A DNA stretch of 64,000 nt from Aerolutibacter ruishenii. GTDB taxonomy: Bacteria > Pseudomonadota > Gammaproteobacteria > Xanthomonadales > Xanthomonadaceae. A program made the translations under genes and the position numbers. The stretch is taken from assembly GCF_007830115.1 (NCBI RefSeq), contig NZ_VLKP01000002.1, positions 1 through 64,000 on the forward strand. The letters run 5' to 3'. The notes beneath the pieces were generated by a model. That model was given only the letters and a program-made list of their open reading frames with translations. It was not told where the DNA came from and did no database searches. Positions 56,083 through 64,000 of this stretch are shown here, in pieces. Every line of letters starts with the position of its first letter. Position 1 is the first letter of the stretch.

Positions 56083-56367
56083 TTACTTCAGCGCCGGCTC
56101 TTCGTCCGGCTTCTCCTCGCCTTCGTCGGTATGGTCATCGCCGGGAGGACTCTTTTCGTCGCCGTCCGGGCTAACGACAAAACTGAAACAGAACATCGGC
56201 GAGTTCGCATCCAGGGCGTGCACCAGTCCCTTGGCATCGCGCCGCAACAGCGCCTCGCGCGAAGGCTCGTCAACTTCCGCATCCATCACGGCCTGGGTGT
56301 AGTCCGCATCGGACAGCAGTGCCGGGTGCCGCCCCATGCTTTCAAGAAACTGCACGACATTCGACAT
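56083..56367 (-). CDS. Split-borosin precursor peptide (candidate RiPP)
   Basis: A 94-residue protein with no signal peptide. Residues 1 to about 55 are helical (VVQFLESMGRHPALLSDADY, then a VMDAEV helix and ALLRRDAKGLVHAL), the layout of the borosin-binding domain of split borosins such as SonA. Residues 56-67 (SPMFCFSFVVSP) are hydrophobic and are the likely core for backbone N-methylation. Residues 68-94 are an acidic Pro/Asp/Glu-rich tail. The ATG at 56367 follows AAGGAG with 7-base spacing; a TTG two codons upstream is rejected. It lies 2 bases after the methyltransferase stop. Methylation has not been shown here; assignment is by domain layout and genetic linkage. Confidence 0.8.
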   Translation of the reverse strand: MSNVVQFLESMGRHPALLSDADYTQAVMDAEVDEPSREALLRRDAKGLVHALDANSPMFCFSFVVSPDGDEKSPPGDDHTDEGEEKPDEEPALK

Positions 56368-56369
56368 CC

Positions 56370-57221
56370 TCAAACTCCTTCTTCCAGTGGTAACGAAGCG
56401 ATAATCGGGGTAGCGGCCATATCGGCGCGCTCAACCGCCTCAATCCGCGCCAGCATGTCAGGATCAGGTTGCAGCATCGCGGCCGGGGGCAGCACCAGTG
56501 TGCTGTGCATGTGCAACTGCGCATCGGGCAGGTCGCGCAACTTCACCCGCTCCATCCGCGGCTCGCTGATCGGCAGGGTGGCGGCCTCGTAAACGATGAC
56601 CTCGTGGTAGGCCGGGTAATCCTCGATCAGGCGCTCGACCAGCAGTCGGCGGAGGGCTGGCCCTGTGGCGAAGCGGGTACAGCTGCGGTCGCCGGCGATG
56701 CCGATCTGCCAGAGCACCAGATACGCCGCAGGATCGATCCGGCGGCGGTAGAACATGAACTGGCTGGCCTCGTAGTGTTGGCATCCGTAGCGACCCGGAT
56801 CGATGCCAAGATCGGCATACAGGCAGTCCTCGGCCGAGACGCCGGGCTCCATGTGTGCAAGGAAGCCTTCACGTCGGGCTTGGGCGATGGCGTCATGCGC
56901 CACCTGAGCGAACACGCCGGGATGACCATAGAACGCACCGCAGACCTGTTTGCCAGCGCGGACCTCGACCAGCATGGCGTCGACCATTTCGCGGTAGGTC
57001 TGGCGGCGTGACTTGCCCACGGCATAGTACGGCTGCAGGCTGTGCACCTCCTGGTGCATCTGCTTCAGCCAGAGTTCCACCAACGGGTCGGACACAGCCG
57101 CGAACACCACATCGGATTGCTCGATGTGACTTCGGGCGCGCGGCCCGATATGGGCACCCAGCATCATCCCCAGACCAACGCAGACGAGGCGGCCAGGCTT
57201 GTCTCCTGCAGGCGTCCCCAC
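56370..57221 (-). CDS. Borosin alpha-N-methyltransferase (tetrapyrrole-methylase fold, split type)
   Basis: A 283-residue SAM enzyme that methylates backbone amides of a partner peptide. GRLVCVGLGMMLGAHIG starts the TP-methylase fold; PYYAVGKSRRQTYREMV and CGAFYGHPGVFAQVAHDAI follow, then ARREGFLAHMEPGVSAEDCL, YADLGIDPG and YEASQFMFY. Tyr66, Arg72, Tyr76 and Tyr98, numbered from the GTG start, fall where the catalytic residues of the fungal borosin enzyme OphMA lie. The start is GTG at 57221, preceded by AAGGAG at 8 bases, rather than the distal TTG. It resembles SonM of Shewanella and is not fused to a peptide, hence the split type. Confidence 0.92.
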   Translation of the reverse strand: MGTPAGDKPGRLVCVGLGMMLGAHIGPRARSHIEQSDVVFAAVSDPLVELWLKQMHQEVHSLQPYYAVGKSRRQTYREMVDAMLVEVRAGKQVCGAFYGHPGVFAQVAHDAIAQARREGFLAHMEPGVSAEDCLYADLGIDPGRYGCQHYEASQFMFYRRRIDPAAYLVLWQIGIAGDRSCTRFATGPALRRLLVERLIEDYPAYHEVIVYEAATLPISEPRMERVKLRDLPDAQLHMHSTLVLPPAAMLQPDPDMLARIEAVERADMAATPIIASLPLEEGV

Positions 57222-57253
57222 GCGCTGCTCTCCTTGGATTAGGTATCCAATAG

Positions 57254-57281
57254 ACAATACCGCGCCCACGGCAAAATGCAA
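57254..57281 (-). promoter_or_regulatory. Putative promoter of the borosin operon
   Basis: On the minus strand TTGCAT (57276-57281), a 16-base spacer, then TATTGT (57254-57259). The start of transcription would be near 57247, about 25 bases before the GTG start. It separates the borosin genes from crbR. Confidence 0.5.
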
Positions 57282-57314
57282 AACAGGTCACATTTCAGGC
57301 GGCAGGCGCCGCCG

Positions 57315-57989
57315 TCAGTCGCCCTCTTCCGGCGGCGGCACGATCGCCCCCGGGTCCAGCGCCAGCCGCCCGGCGATCAGCACGGCCTGGGTGCGGTTGT
57401 TGGCCCCCAGCTTGCGCAGGATGGCGGTGACGTGGGCCTTGACCGTGGCCTCGGACACGCCCAGCTCGTAGCCGATCTGCTTGTTGAGCAGGCCGCTGCC
57501 GAGCATCTGCAGCACGCGGAACTGCTGCGGGGTCAGGTCGCGCAGGCGGTTGGCCGCGTCGTGCTCGTCGGCCGCCGCGGCGGGCGCGCTCAGCGCGGAA
57601 GCCGGGGCCCAGCGGTCGCCGTCCAGTACGGTGGCGATCGCCTGGCCCAGGGTCGCCGCATCGGCCGACTTGGGAATGAAGCCAATGGCGCCATGGTCCA
57701 GCGCGCGGCGCATCACCGCTGGCTCCTCGCGGGCGGAGACCACCACGATGGGCAGCTGCGGGTACAGCGCGCGCAGGTGCACCAGCGCGCTGAAACCCTG
57801 TGCGCCGGGCATGTTGAGGTCCAGCAGCAGCAGGTCGGCGTCGGGATACGACTCGACCAGCGCGTACAGCGCGTCCACGCTGTCGGCCTCGTGCAGTCCG
57901 GCGTTGGGCAGCACGCGCGCCACGGCGCCGCGCAGCGCCTCGCGGAACAGGGGGTGGTCGTCGGCAATGAGCAGGGTGGCCATGGCCAT
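57315..57989 (-). CDS. crbR: LuxR-family response regulator (CrbR/ErdR type)
   Basis: A 224-residue NarL/LuxR regulator. Receiver: TLLIADDHPLFREAL (acidic pocket) and phospho-acceptor in LLLLDLNMPGAQGF, with conserved lysine in GFIPKSADA. DNA-binding: LTPQQFRVLQMLGSGLLNKQIGYELGVSEATVKAHV. It follows acs after 3 bases on the same strand, and together with CrbS makes the acetate-switch pair that activates acs in other gammaproteobacteria. It is the obvious ligand of the palindrome at 60054-60100 (inference). Confidence 0.88.
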   Translation of the reverse strand: MAMATLLIADDHPLFREALRGAVARVLPNAGLHEADSVDALYALVESYPDADLLLLDLNMPGAQGFSALVHLRALYPQLPIVVVSAREEPAVMRRALDHGAIGFIPKSADAATLGQAIATVLDGDRWAPASALSAPAAAADEHDAANRLRDLTPQQFRVLQMLGSGLLNKQIGYELGVSEATVKAHVTAILRKLGANNRTQAVLIAGRLALDPGAIVPPPEEGD

Positions 57990-57992
57990 ACC

Positions 57993-59945
<1,953 letters not shown>

Positions 59946-60053
59946 GGCGCACTCCCGTTGAAGGTGGCACTTAGGCATTGGCGCGGCGCCACGGTGGCGG
60001 CGCGTTACCCAAGTGTGCCGCAAGCACCACCCGCAACAGGGACGTGGCGCGTT

Positions 60054-60100
60054 TAGACCATGGTCTTAAAGTCGCGCATTCACACCGGTTTCCTAGACCA
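60054..60100. promoter_or_regulatory. Candidate operator with repeated half-site between acs and porin
   Basis: A 12-base palindrome AGACCATGGTCT (60055-60066) overlaps TAGACCA (60054-60060), and the same TAGACCA recurs at 60094-60100, 40 bases further on and so on the same helix face. It lies in the 236-base divergent region, the natural target for CrbR control of acs. Confidence 0.5.
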
Positions 60101-60181
60101 ATGGCGAATGGTTGTGCAGCGCGATAGCCAAGCAGGCTGGCCGCGCCCGTGCAGACCGCACGGCTGTCCTTGGGAGGGAAC

Positions 60182-61555
60182 ATGTCCATTCGCAGTAGTT
60201 CGCACGGTCTGCCGGCAACGCCACGCAAGCGCGCGCTCGCCGCCGCATTGGTGGTCGCGCTCGGCGTGCCGGGCCTTGCCTTCGCGCAGAGCGCAAAGGA
60301 GCAGGCACTTGAAGCCCGCGTGGCCGAGCTGGAGAAGATGGTGCAGCAGCTGGTGTCCCAGCAGCAGCAACAGCAGGCCCAGATCGGCGAGGTGAAAACC
60401 GCGCAGGCCACGCAACCGGCGGTACCGGCCGGCAAGCGTCCGATCCAGTCCACGACGATCACGCCGGGCGCGGTGCCCGGCACCACGTTCAAGTTCGGCG
60501 GCTTCGTCAAGGCCGACTTCCTCGCCACCCAGACCGGTGACGGCCAGTTGGCCGATGACGCCACCGGCCGCTCGCTGTACCTGCCGGGGCAGACGCCGGT
60601 GCATGGCGCCGGCGGCAGCGGCGAGAGCTCCGGCGTGGACTACAACGCCCACGCCAAGTTCTCGCGCTTCAATCTGGGCGTGGACCACGTCGCCGAGAAC
60701 GGTGACAAGGCCGGCGCGCTGTTCGAGATGGACTTCTTCGGCAACGCGCTGGGCAACCAGACCGCCACCAATACCTACGGCGTGACCCTGCGCCACGCGT
60801 ACATGTACTGGAACAACTGGCTGGCCGGCCAGACCTGGTCCAACTTCATGGACGCGGCCTCGATCCCCGAAGCGGTGGATTTCGTCGGCCCCACCGATGG
60901 CGTGCTCTTCGTGCGCCAGGCACAGGTGCGCTACACCAAGGGTGGCCTGAGCGTCTCGCTGGAAAACCCGGAAACCACCCTGGTCAACGGCGCCTCCTCC
61001 GACCGCGGCACCATGCCCGACCTGACCGTGCGTTACGGCTGGAAGGGTGACTGGGGCACGTTCGGCATGGCCGGCCTGGTACGCCAGCTCAAGATCGACC
61101 GCCCCGGCTTCGACGACAGCGAGATCGGTGGCGGCGTGACCGTGGGCGGCAAATGGGTCATGGGCGGCAACGACGCGCTGCATTACCAGCTCACCGGCGG
61201 CGAAGGCATCGCCCGCTACGTGGGCCTGGGCATCGTCGGCGATGCATCGGCCGATGCCAGCGACGGCAGCCTGGACGCCACCGGCGTGCTTGCCGGCTAC
61301 GTCGGCTGGCGCCATGCGTTCACGCCCAAGCTGCGCACCAACCTGATCTACGCCCGCAGTGACTATGACCACGAAGCGTCGATCACCGGCCCGCTGGTGA
61401 CCAAGAGCGTGCAGAGCCTGCGCACCAACCTGTTCTACAGCCCGATGCCCAAGGTCGACGTGGGCGCCGAGCTGATGTACGGCGTGCGCGAAATCGAGGA
61501 CGGCCGCAAGGGCGATATCCGCCGCGTGCAGTTCACCACCAAGTACAGCTTCTGA
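60182..61555 (+). CDS. DcaP-like outer-membrane porin
   Basis: A 457-residue outer-membrane protein. Signal peptide (RALAAALVVALGVPGLAFAQ), a short coiled coil with a Gln run (AELEKMVQQLVSQQQQQQAQ, residues about 45-65) for trimerisation, then FKFGGFVKADFLATQTGDG and a 16-strand-like barrel (SRFNLGVDHV, GVTLRHAYMYWNNWLAGQTW) ending in KYSF with the terminal phenylalanine needed for assembly. DcaP porins pass dicarboxylates and related acids, which fits a place beside acs. ATG 60182 follows GGGAGG. The MHS transporter follows after 14 bases. Confidence 0.92.
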   Translation: MSIRSSSHGLPATPRKRALAAALVVALGVPGLAFAQSAKEQALEARVAELEKMVQQLVSQQQQQQAQIGEVKTAQATQPAVPAGKRPIQSTTITPGAVPGTTFKFGGFVKADFLATQTGDGQLADDATGRSLYLPGQTPVHGAGGSGESSGVDYNAHAKFSRFNLGVDHVAENGDKAGALFEMDFFGNALGNQTATNTYGVTLRHAYMYWNNWLAGQTWSNFMDAASIPEAVDFVGPTDGVLFVRQAQVRYTKGGLSVSLENPETTLVNGASSDRGTMPDLTVRYGWKGDWGTFGMAGLVRQLKIDRPGFDDSEIGGGVTVGGKWVMGGNDALHYQLTGGEGIARYVGLGIVGDASADASDGSLDATGVLAGYVGWRHAFTPKLRTNLIYARSDYDHEASITGPLVTKSVQSLRTNLFYSPMPKVDVGAELMYGVREIEDGRKGDIRRVQFTTKYSF

Positions 61556-61569
61556 GCGAGGCCCAGCAC

Positions 61570-63231
61570 ATGTCCAGCATTACCGCGCCCCATGCAGCAT
61601 CGGGCGAACTGACCAAAAGCCACAAGAAGGTCATCTTCGCCTCCAGCCTCGGCACCGTGTTCGAGTGGTACGACTTCTACCTGTACGGATCGCTCGCGGC
61701 GATCATCGCCAAGCAGTTCTTCAGCGGCGTCAACGAGACCACCGGCTTCATCTTCGCGCTGCTGGCCTTCGCCGCCGGCTTCGCGGTGCGTCCGTTCGGC
61801 GCACTGGTGTTCGGCCGCCTCGGCGACATGATCGGCCGCAAGTACACGTTCCTGGTCACCATCGTCATCATGGGCTTCTCCACCTTCCTGGTGGGCGTGT
61901 TGCCCAGCTACGCCAGCATCGGCATCACCGCGCCGGTCATCCTGATCGTGTTGCGGTTGCTGCAGGGCCTGGCCCTGGGTGGCGAGTACGGTGGCGCGGC
62001 GACCTACGTCGCCGAGCATGCGCCCGACGGCAAGCGTGGCCTGTACACCAGCTTCATCCAGACCACCGCGACCATCGGTCTGCTGCTGTCGCTGATCGTG
62101 ATCCTGGGCGTTCGCGAGTCGATCGGCGTCGAGGCCTTCGAGGCCTGGGGCTGGCGCATTCCGTTCCTGGTGTCGATCGTGCTGCTGGGCGTGTCGGTGT
62201 GGATCCGCATGCAGCTGTCCGAGTCGCCGCTGTTCCAGCAGATGAAGAACGAGGGCAAGCTGTCGAAGGCGCCGCTGACCGAGAGCTTCTTCTCCAAGAA
62301 CGGCCGCATCGTGCTGCTGGCCCTGCTCGGCGCCACCGCCGGCCAGGCCGTGGTCTGGTACGCCGGCCAGTTCTACGCGATGTACTTCCTCAGCCAGTCG
62401 CTGAAGGTCGACAGCACCACCACGTGGCTGCTGATCGGCGGCGCGCTGCTCCTGGGCACGCCGTTCTTCGTGTTCTTCGGCTGGCTTTCGGACAAGATCG
62501 GCCGCAAGAAGATCGTGATGGCCGGCTGCCTGATCGCCGCGCTGACCTACTTCCCGCTGTTCAAGGCGCTGACCCACTACGCCAACCCGGCCATCGAGGA
62601 AGCCAGCATCAGCGCGCCGGCCAAGGTCATCGCCGACCCGGCCACCTGCTCGTTCCAGTTCGACCCGATCGGCAAGAAGGTGTTCAACAGCTCGTGCGAC
62701 ATCGCCGCCTCGGCGTTGGCCAAGGCGGGCGTGCCGTACACGGTGGAAGCGGCCCCGGCCGGCACCGTGGCCAAGGTGATGGTCGGCTCGGTCGAGACCC
62801 CCAGCTATGAAGGCAAGGGCCTGGACAAGGCGGCAGCCAAGGCCGCGGCGGACAAGTTCCTCGGCGAGCTGAAGCCGGTGCTGAAGGAGGCCGGTTATCC
62901 GGAGAAGGCCGACCCGGCGCGCATCAACAAGCCGATGGTGCTGCTGATCCTGACCATCCTGGTGATCTACGTGACCATGGTGTACGGCCCGATCGCGGCG
63001 TGGCTGGTGGAACTGTTCCCGACCCGCATCCGCTACACCTCGATGTCGCTGCCGTACCACATCGGCAACGGCTGGTTCGGCGGCTTCCTGCCCACCATCG
63101 CCTTCGCCCTGGTTGCGGCCACCGGCAACATCTACTACGGCCTGTGGTACCCGATCGTGATCGCGCTGATGACCTTCGTGATCGGCTCGCTGTTCCTGCG
63201 CGAGACCAAGGACGTGGACATCCGCGACTGA
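61570..63231 (+). CDS. MHS-family MFS transporter with long inserted loop
   Basis: A 553-residue metabolite:proton symporter (ProP/KgtP relatives). Twelve membrane helices are split by the motif FGRLGDMIGRKYTFLVT (between helices 2 and 3) and WLSDKIGRKKIVMAG. TVFEWYDFYLYGSLAAI at the N-terminus is characteristic. Residues about 335-450, after helix 8, form an extra hydrophilic region with two cysteines (ATCSFQFD and NSSCDIAA), absent from ProP. Proximity to acs and the porin suggests uptake of an organic acid, perhaps acetate-linked (inference). Confidence 0.92.
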   Translation: MSSITAPHAASGELTKSHKKVIFASSLGTVFEWYDFYLYGSLAAIIAKQFFSGVNETTGFIFALLAFAAGFAVRPFGALVFGRLGDMIGRKYTFLVTIVIMGFSTFLVGVLPSYASIGITAPVILIVLRLLQGLALGGEYGGAATYVAEHAPDGKRGLYTSFIQTTATIGLLLSLIVILGVRESIGVEAFEAWGWRIPFLVSIVLLGVSVWIRMQLSESPLFQQMKNEGKLSKAPLTESFFSKNGRIVLLALLGATAGQAVVWYAGQFYAMYFLSQSLKVDSTTTWLLIGGALLLGTPFFVFFGWLSDKIGRKKIVMAGCLIAALTYFPLFKALTHYANPAIEEASISAPAKVIADPATCSFQFDPIGKKVFNSSCDIAASALAKAGVPYTVEAAPAGTVAKVMVGSVETPSYEGKGLDKAAAKAAADKFLGELKPVLKEAGYPEKADPARINKPMVLLILTILVIYVTMVYGPIAAWLVELFPTRIRYTSMSLPYHIGNGWFGGFLPTIAFALVAATGNIYYGLWYPIVIALMTFVIGSLFLRETKDVDIRD

Positions 63232-63257
63232 TCATCGCGCAATGTGCTGCAAGCACG

Positions 63258-63290
63258 ACGCCGGCCCTCGGGCCGGCGTTGTTCTTTCCG
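63258..63290 (+). terminator. Rho-independent terminator of the porin-transporter operon
   Basis: ACGCCGGCCC (63258-63267), loop TC, GGGCCGGCGT (63270-63279), then TGTTCTTTCC. A 10-bp stem and U-rich tail make this the clearest terminator of the plus strand in this end of the window. Confidence 0.85.
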
Positions 63291-63334
63291 GGTCCGTCCG
63301 CATTGCGCCGAACGCGCCTGCAGAACGGCGCTGC

Positions 63335-63745
63335 CTATTGCGGCGGTGCCGCCAACTCGCGCGCATCAAGTACGCCATCGCGGTTGCTGTCCTGCCGGCG
63401 GAAGGCCTCGGCCAGCCGCTGGCGGTGCTCGGCGAGGCTGACCTCGCGCCCGCGGCCGCCGGGCAGTTCATCCGCGGTAAGGCGGTCGTCCCGGTTGCGA
63501 TCCATCTGCGCGAACGCATAACCCATCCATGCCTGGTATTCGGCCAGCGACACGCGGCCATTGCCGTCGGTGTCCATGCGCGCCAGGTAATCGCGCGTGG
63601 CGGCGACCTGCGCCCCGGCGACGCTCGACCATGCCAACGCCAGCACTGCGGCCGGCAACAGCCGGGCGCGCGCTGCGACCGACGGGCGGCGGGTAGCACC
63701 AGGGCCGGGGCTTGTGTTTCGGAAAGCCTTCACCAGGGCCTTCAT
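63335..63745 (-). CDS. Secreted EF-hand calcium-binding protein
   Basis: A 136-residue exported protein: signal segment LLPAAVLALAWSSVAGAQ, then EF-hand loops DTDGNGRVSLAEY, DRNRDDRLTADE and DSNRDGVLDARE, each with Asp at positions 1, 3 and 5 or close equivalents. It probably binds calcium in the periplasm. The ATG at 63745 (MKALVKAF) is taken; eight codons upstream another ATG is possible. Function beyond calcium binding is not known. Confidence 0.85.
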   Translation of the reverse strand: MKALVKAFRNTSPGPGATRRPSVAARARLLPAAVLALAWSSVAGAQVAATRDYLARMDTDGNGRVSLAEYQAWMGYAFAQMDRNRDDRLTADELPGGRGREVSLAEHRQRLAEAFRRQDSNRDGVLDARELAAPPQ

Positions 63746-63871
63746 GGGGTTGGGTGGGGCCCCGATCATGCCACCGTGCCGGCGGCGCCCGCATGAACGA
63801 CAGCCCATGACCGTGCGCCCGTGCCATGCGCCGATGGCACGACGGCCGCGGACAGCCGGTAAGCTGCCGCC

Positions 63872-64000
63872 ATGCCCGAACTGCCCGAAGTCGAGACCAC
63901 CCGCCGCGGCCTGGCCCCGCATCTCGAAGGCCGCCGCGTGACCGGAGTGGTGCTGCGCCGGCCCGACCTGCGCTGGCCCATCCCGTACGACATCGTCGAC
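63872..64000 (+). CDS. mutM: Formamidopyrimidine-DNA glycosylase, N-terminal fragment
   Basis: The first 43 residues of Fpg/Mut[21 protein letters not shown] with the catalytic Pro1 and Glu2, then the strand [18 protein letters not shown]. It excises oxidised purines in base-excision repair. Truncated by the window end. TAAGCT at 63860-63865 lies 6 bases before the ATG, as in other genes of this window without a Shine-Dalgarno. Confidence 0.95.
   Translation, partial: MPELPEVETTRRGLAPHLEGRRVTGVVLRRPDLRWPIPYDIVD

Noticed and set aside
56368-56373. TTG as start of the borosin precursor
   Set aside because: The ATG at 56367 has a well-spaced AAGGAG site; the TTG would overlap the methyltransferase stop and has no ribosome site of its own.
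57222-57281. Upstream TTG start for the borosin methyltransferase
   Set aside because: It would lie inside the -35 element, and the GTG at 57221 has AAGGAG at 8 bases and gives a normal N-terminus.

Overview
The window is GC-rich (about 70 percent in most genes) chromosomal DNA from a gammaproteobacterium of the Xanthomonadaceae/Lysobacteraceae (Xanthomonas, Lysobacter, Luteimonas, Stenotrophomonas group). The evidence is a xanthomonadin/aryl-polyene pigment operon beside uvrD, a XanB2-type chorismatase, gene order such as rsmG-parA-parB and rpmB-rpmG, and PA2778/PA2779-type genes. Genus and species cannot be fixed from the sequence alone.

Layout. 1-339: right end of an ISL3-type insertion sequence, apparently inserted in the T-run of the polA terminator. 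579-5697: polA, a C39-like lipoprotein peptidase pair, a DUF2782 protein and a small secreted protein. 5762-22502: an 18-gene minus-strand operon for an aryl polyene (xanthomonadin-like). It holds a KS-like chain-length factor, acyltransferases, two ACPs, a membrane protein, an AMP-ligase/dehydratase fusion, a glycosyltransferase, an MIO ammonia-lyase, a thioesterase, a LolA-like protein, an MMPL exporter, a methyltransferase, a lipoprotein, two ketosynthases, a dehydratase and a ketoreductase. 22595-31638: uvrD, yqhA, a YfcG-type GST, a DPP-IV-like peptidase, a DUF885 protein and a glycosyltransferase. 31707-46268: housekeeping genes (hemB, aroE, xth, ltaE, rsmG, parAB) together with two that plausibly feed the pigment pathway: xanB2 (3-hydroxybenzoate from chorismate) and a phosphopantetheinyl transferase (ACP activation). 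46566-49190: a second DUF885 protein and rpmB-rpmG. 49305-61555: an acetate-switch region with the SLC5-type hybrid kinase CrbS, its regulator CrbR, acs and a DcaP-like porin. 61570-64000: an MHS transporter, an EF-hand protein and the start of mutM.

The most exciting feature lies between CrbS and CrbR, at 56083-57221. It is a two-gene split-borosin RiPP locus: a tetrapyrrole-methylase-type alpha-N-methyltransferase and, 2 bases downstream, a 94-residue precursor with a hydrophobic candidate core (residues 56-67) and a long acidic tail. It and the adjoining TPR-GGDEF gene sit in DNA of visibly lower GC than their neighbours.

Other signals: a recurrent -10-like hexamer 6-9 bases before start codons that lack a Shine-Dalgarno sequence (candidate leaderless mRNAs), a hairpin-dense intergenic element at 46285-46477, a structured rpmB leader, and a palindrome with a repeated half-site between the divergent acs and porin genes. 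No tRNA, rRNA or CRISPR array was seen.
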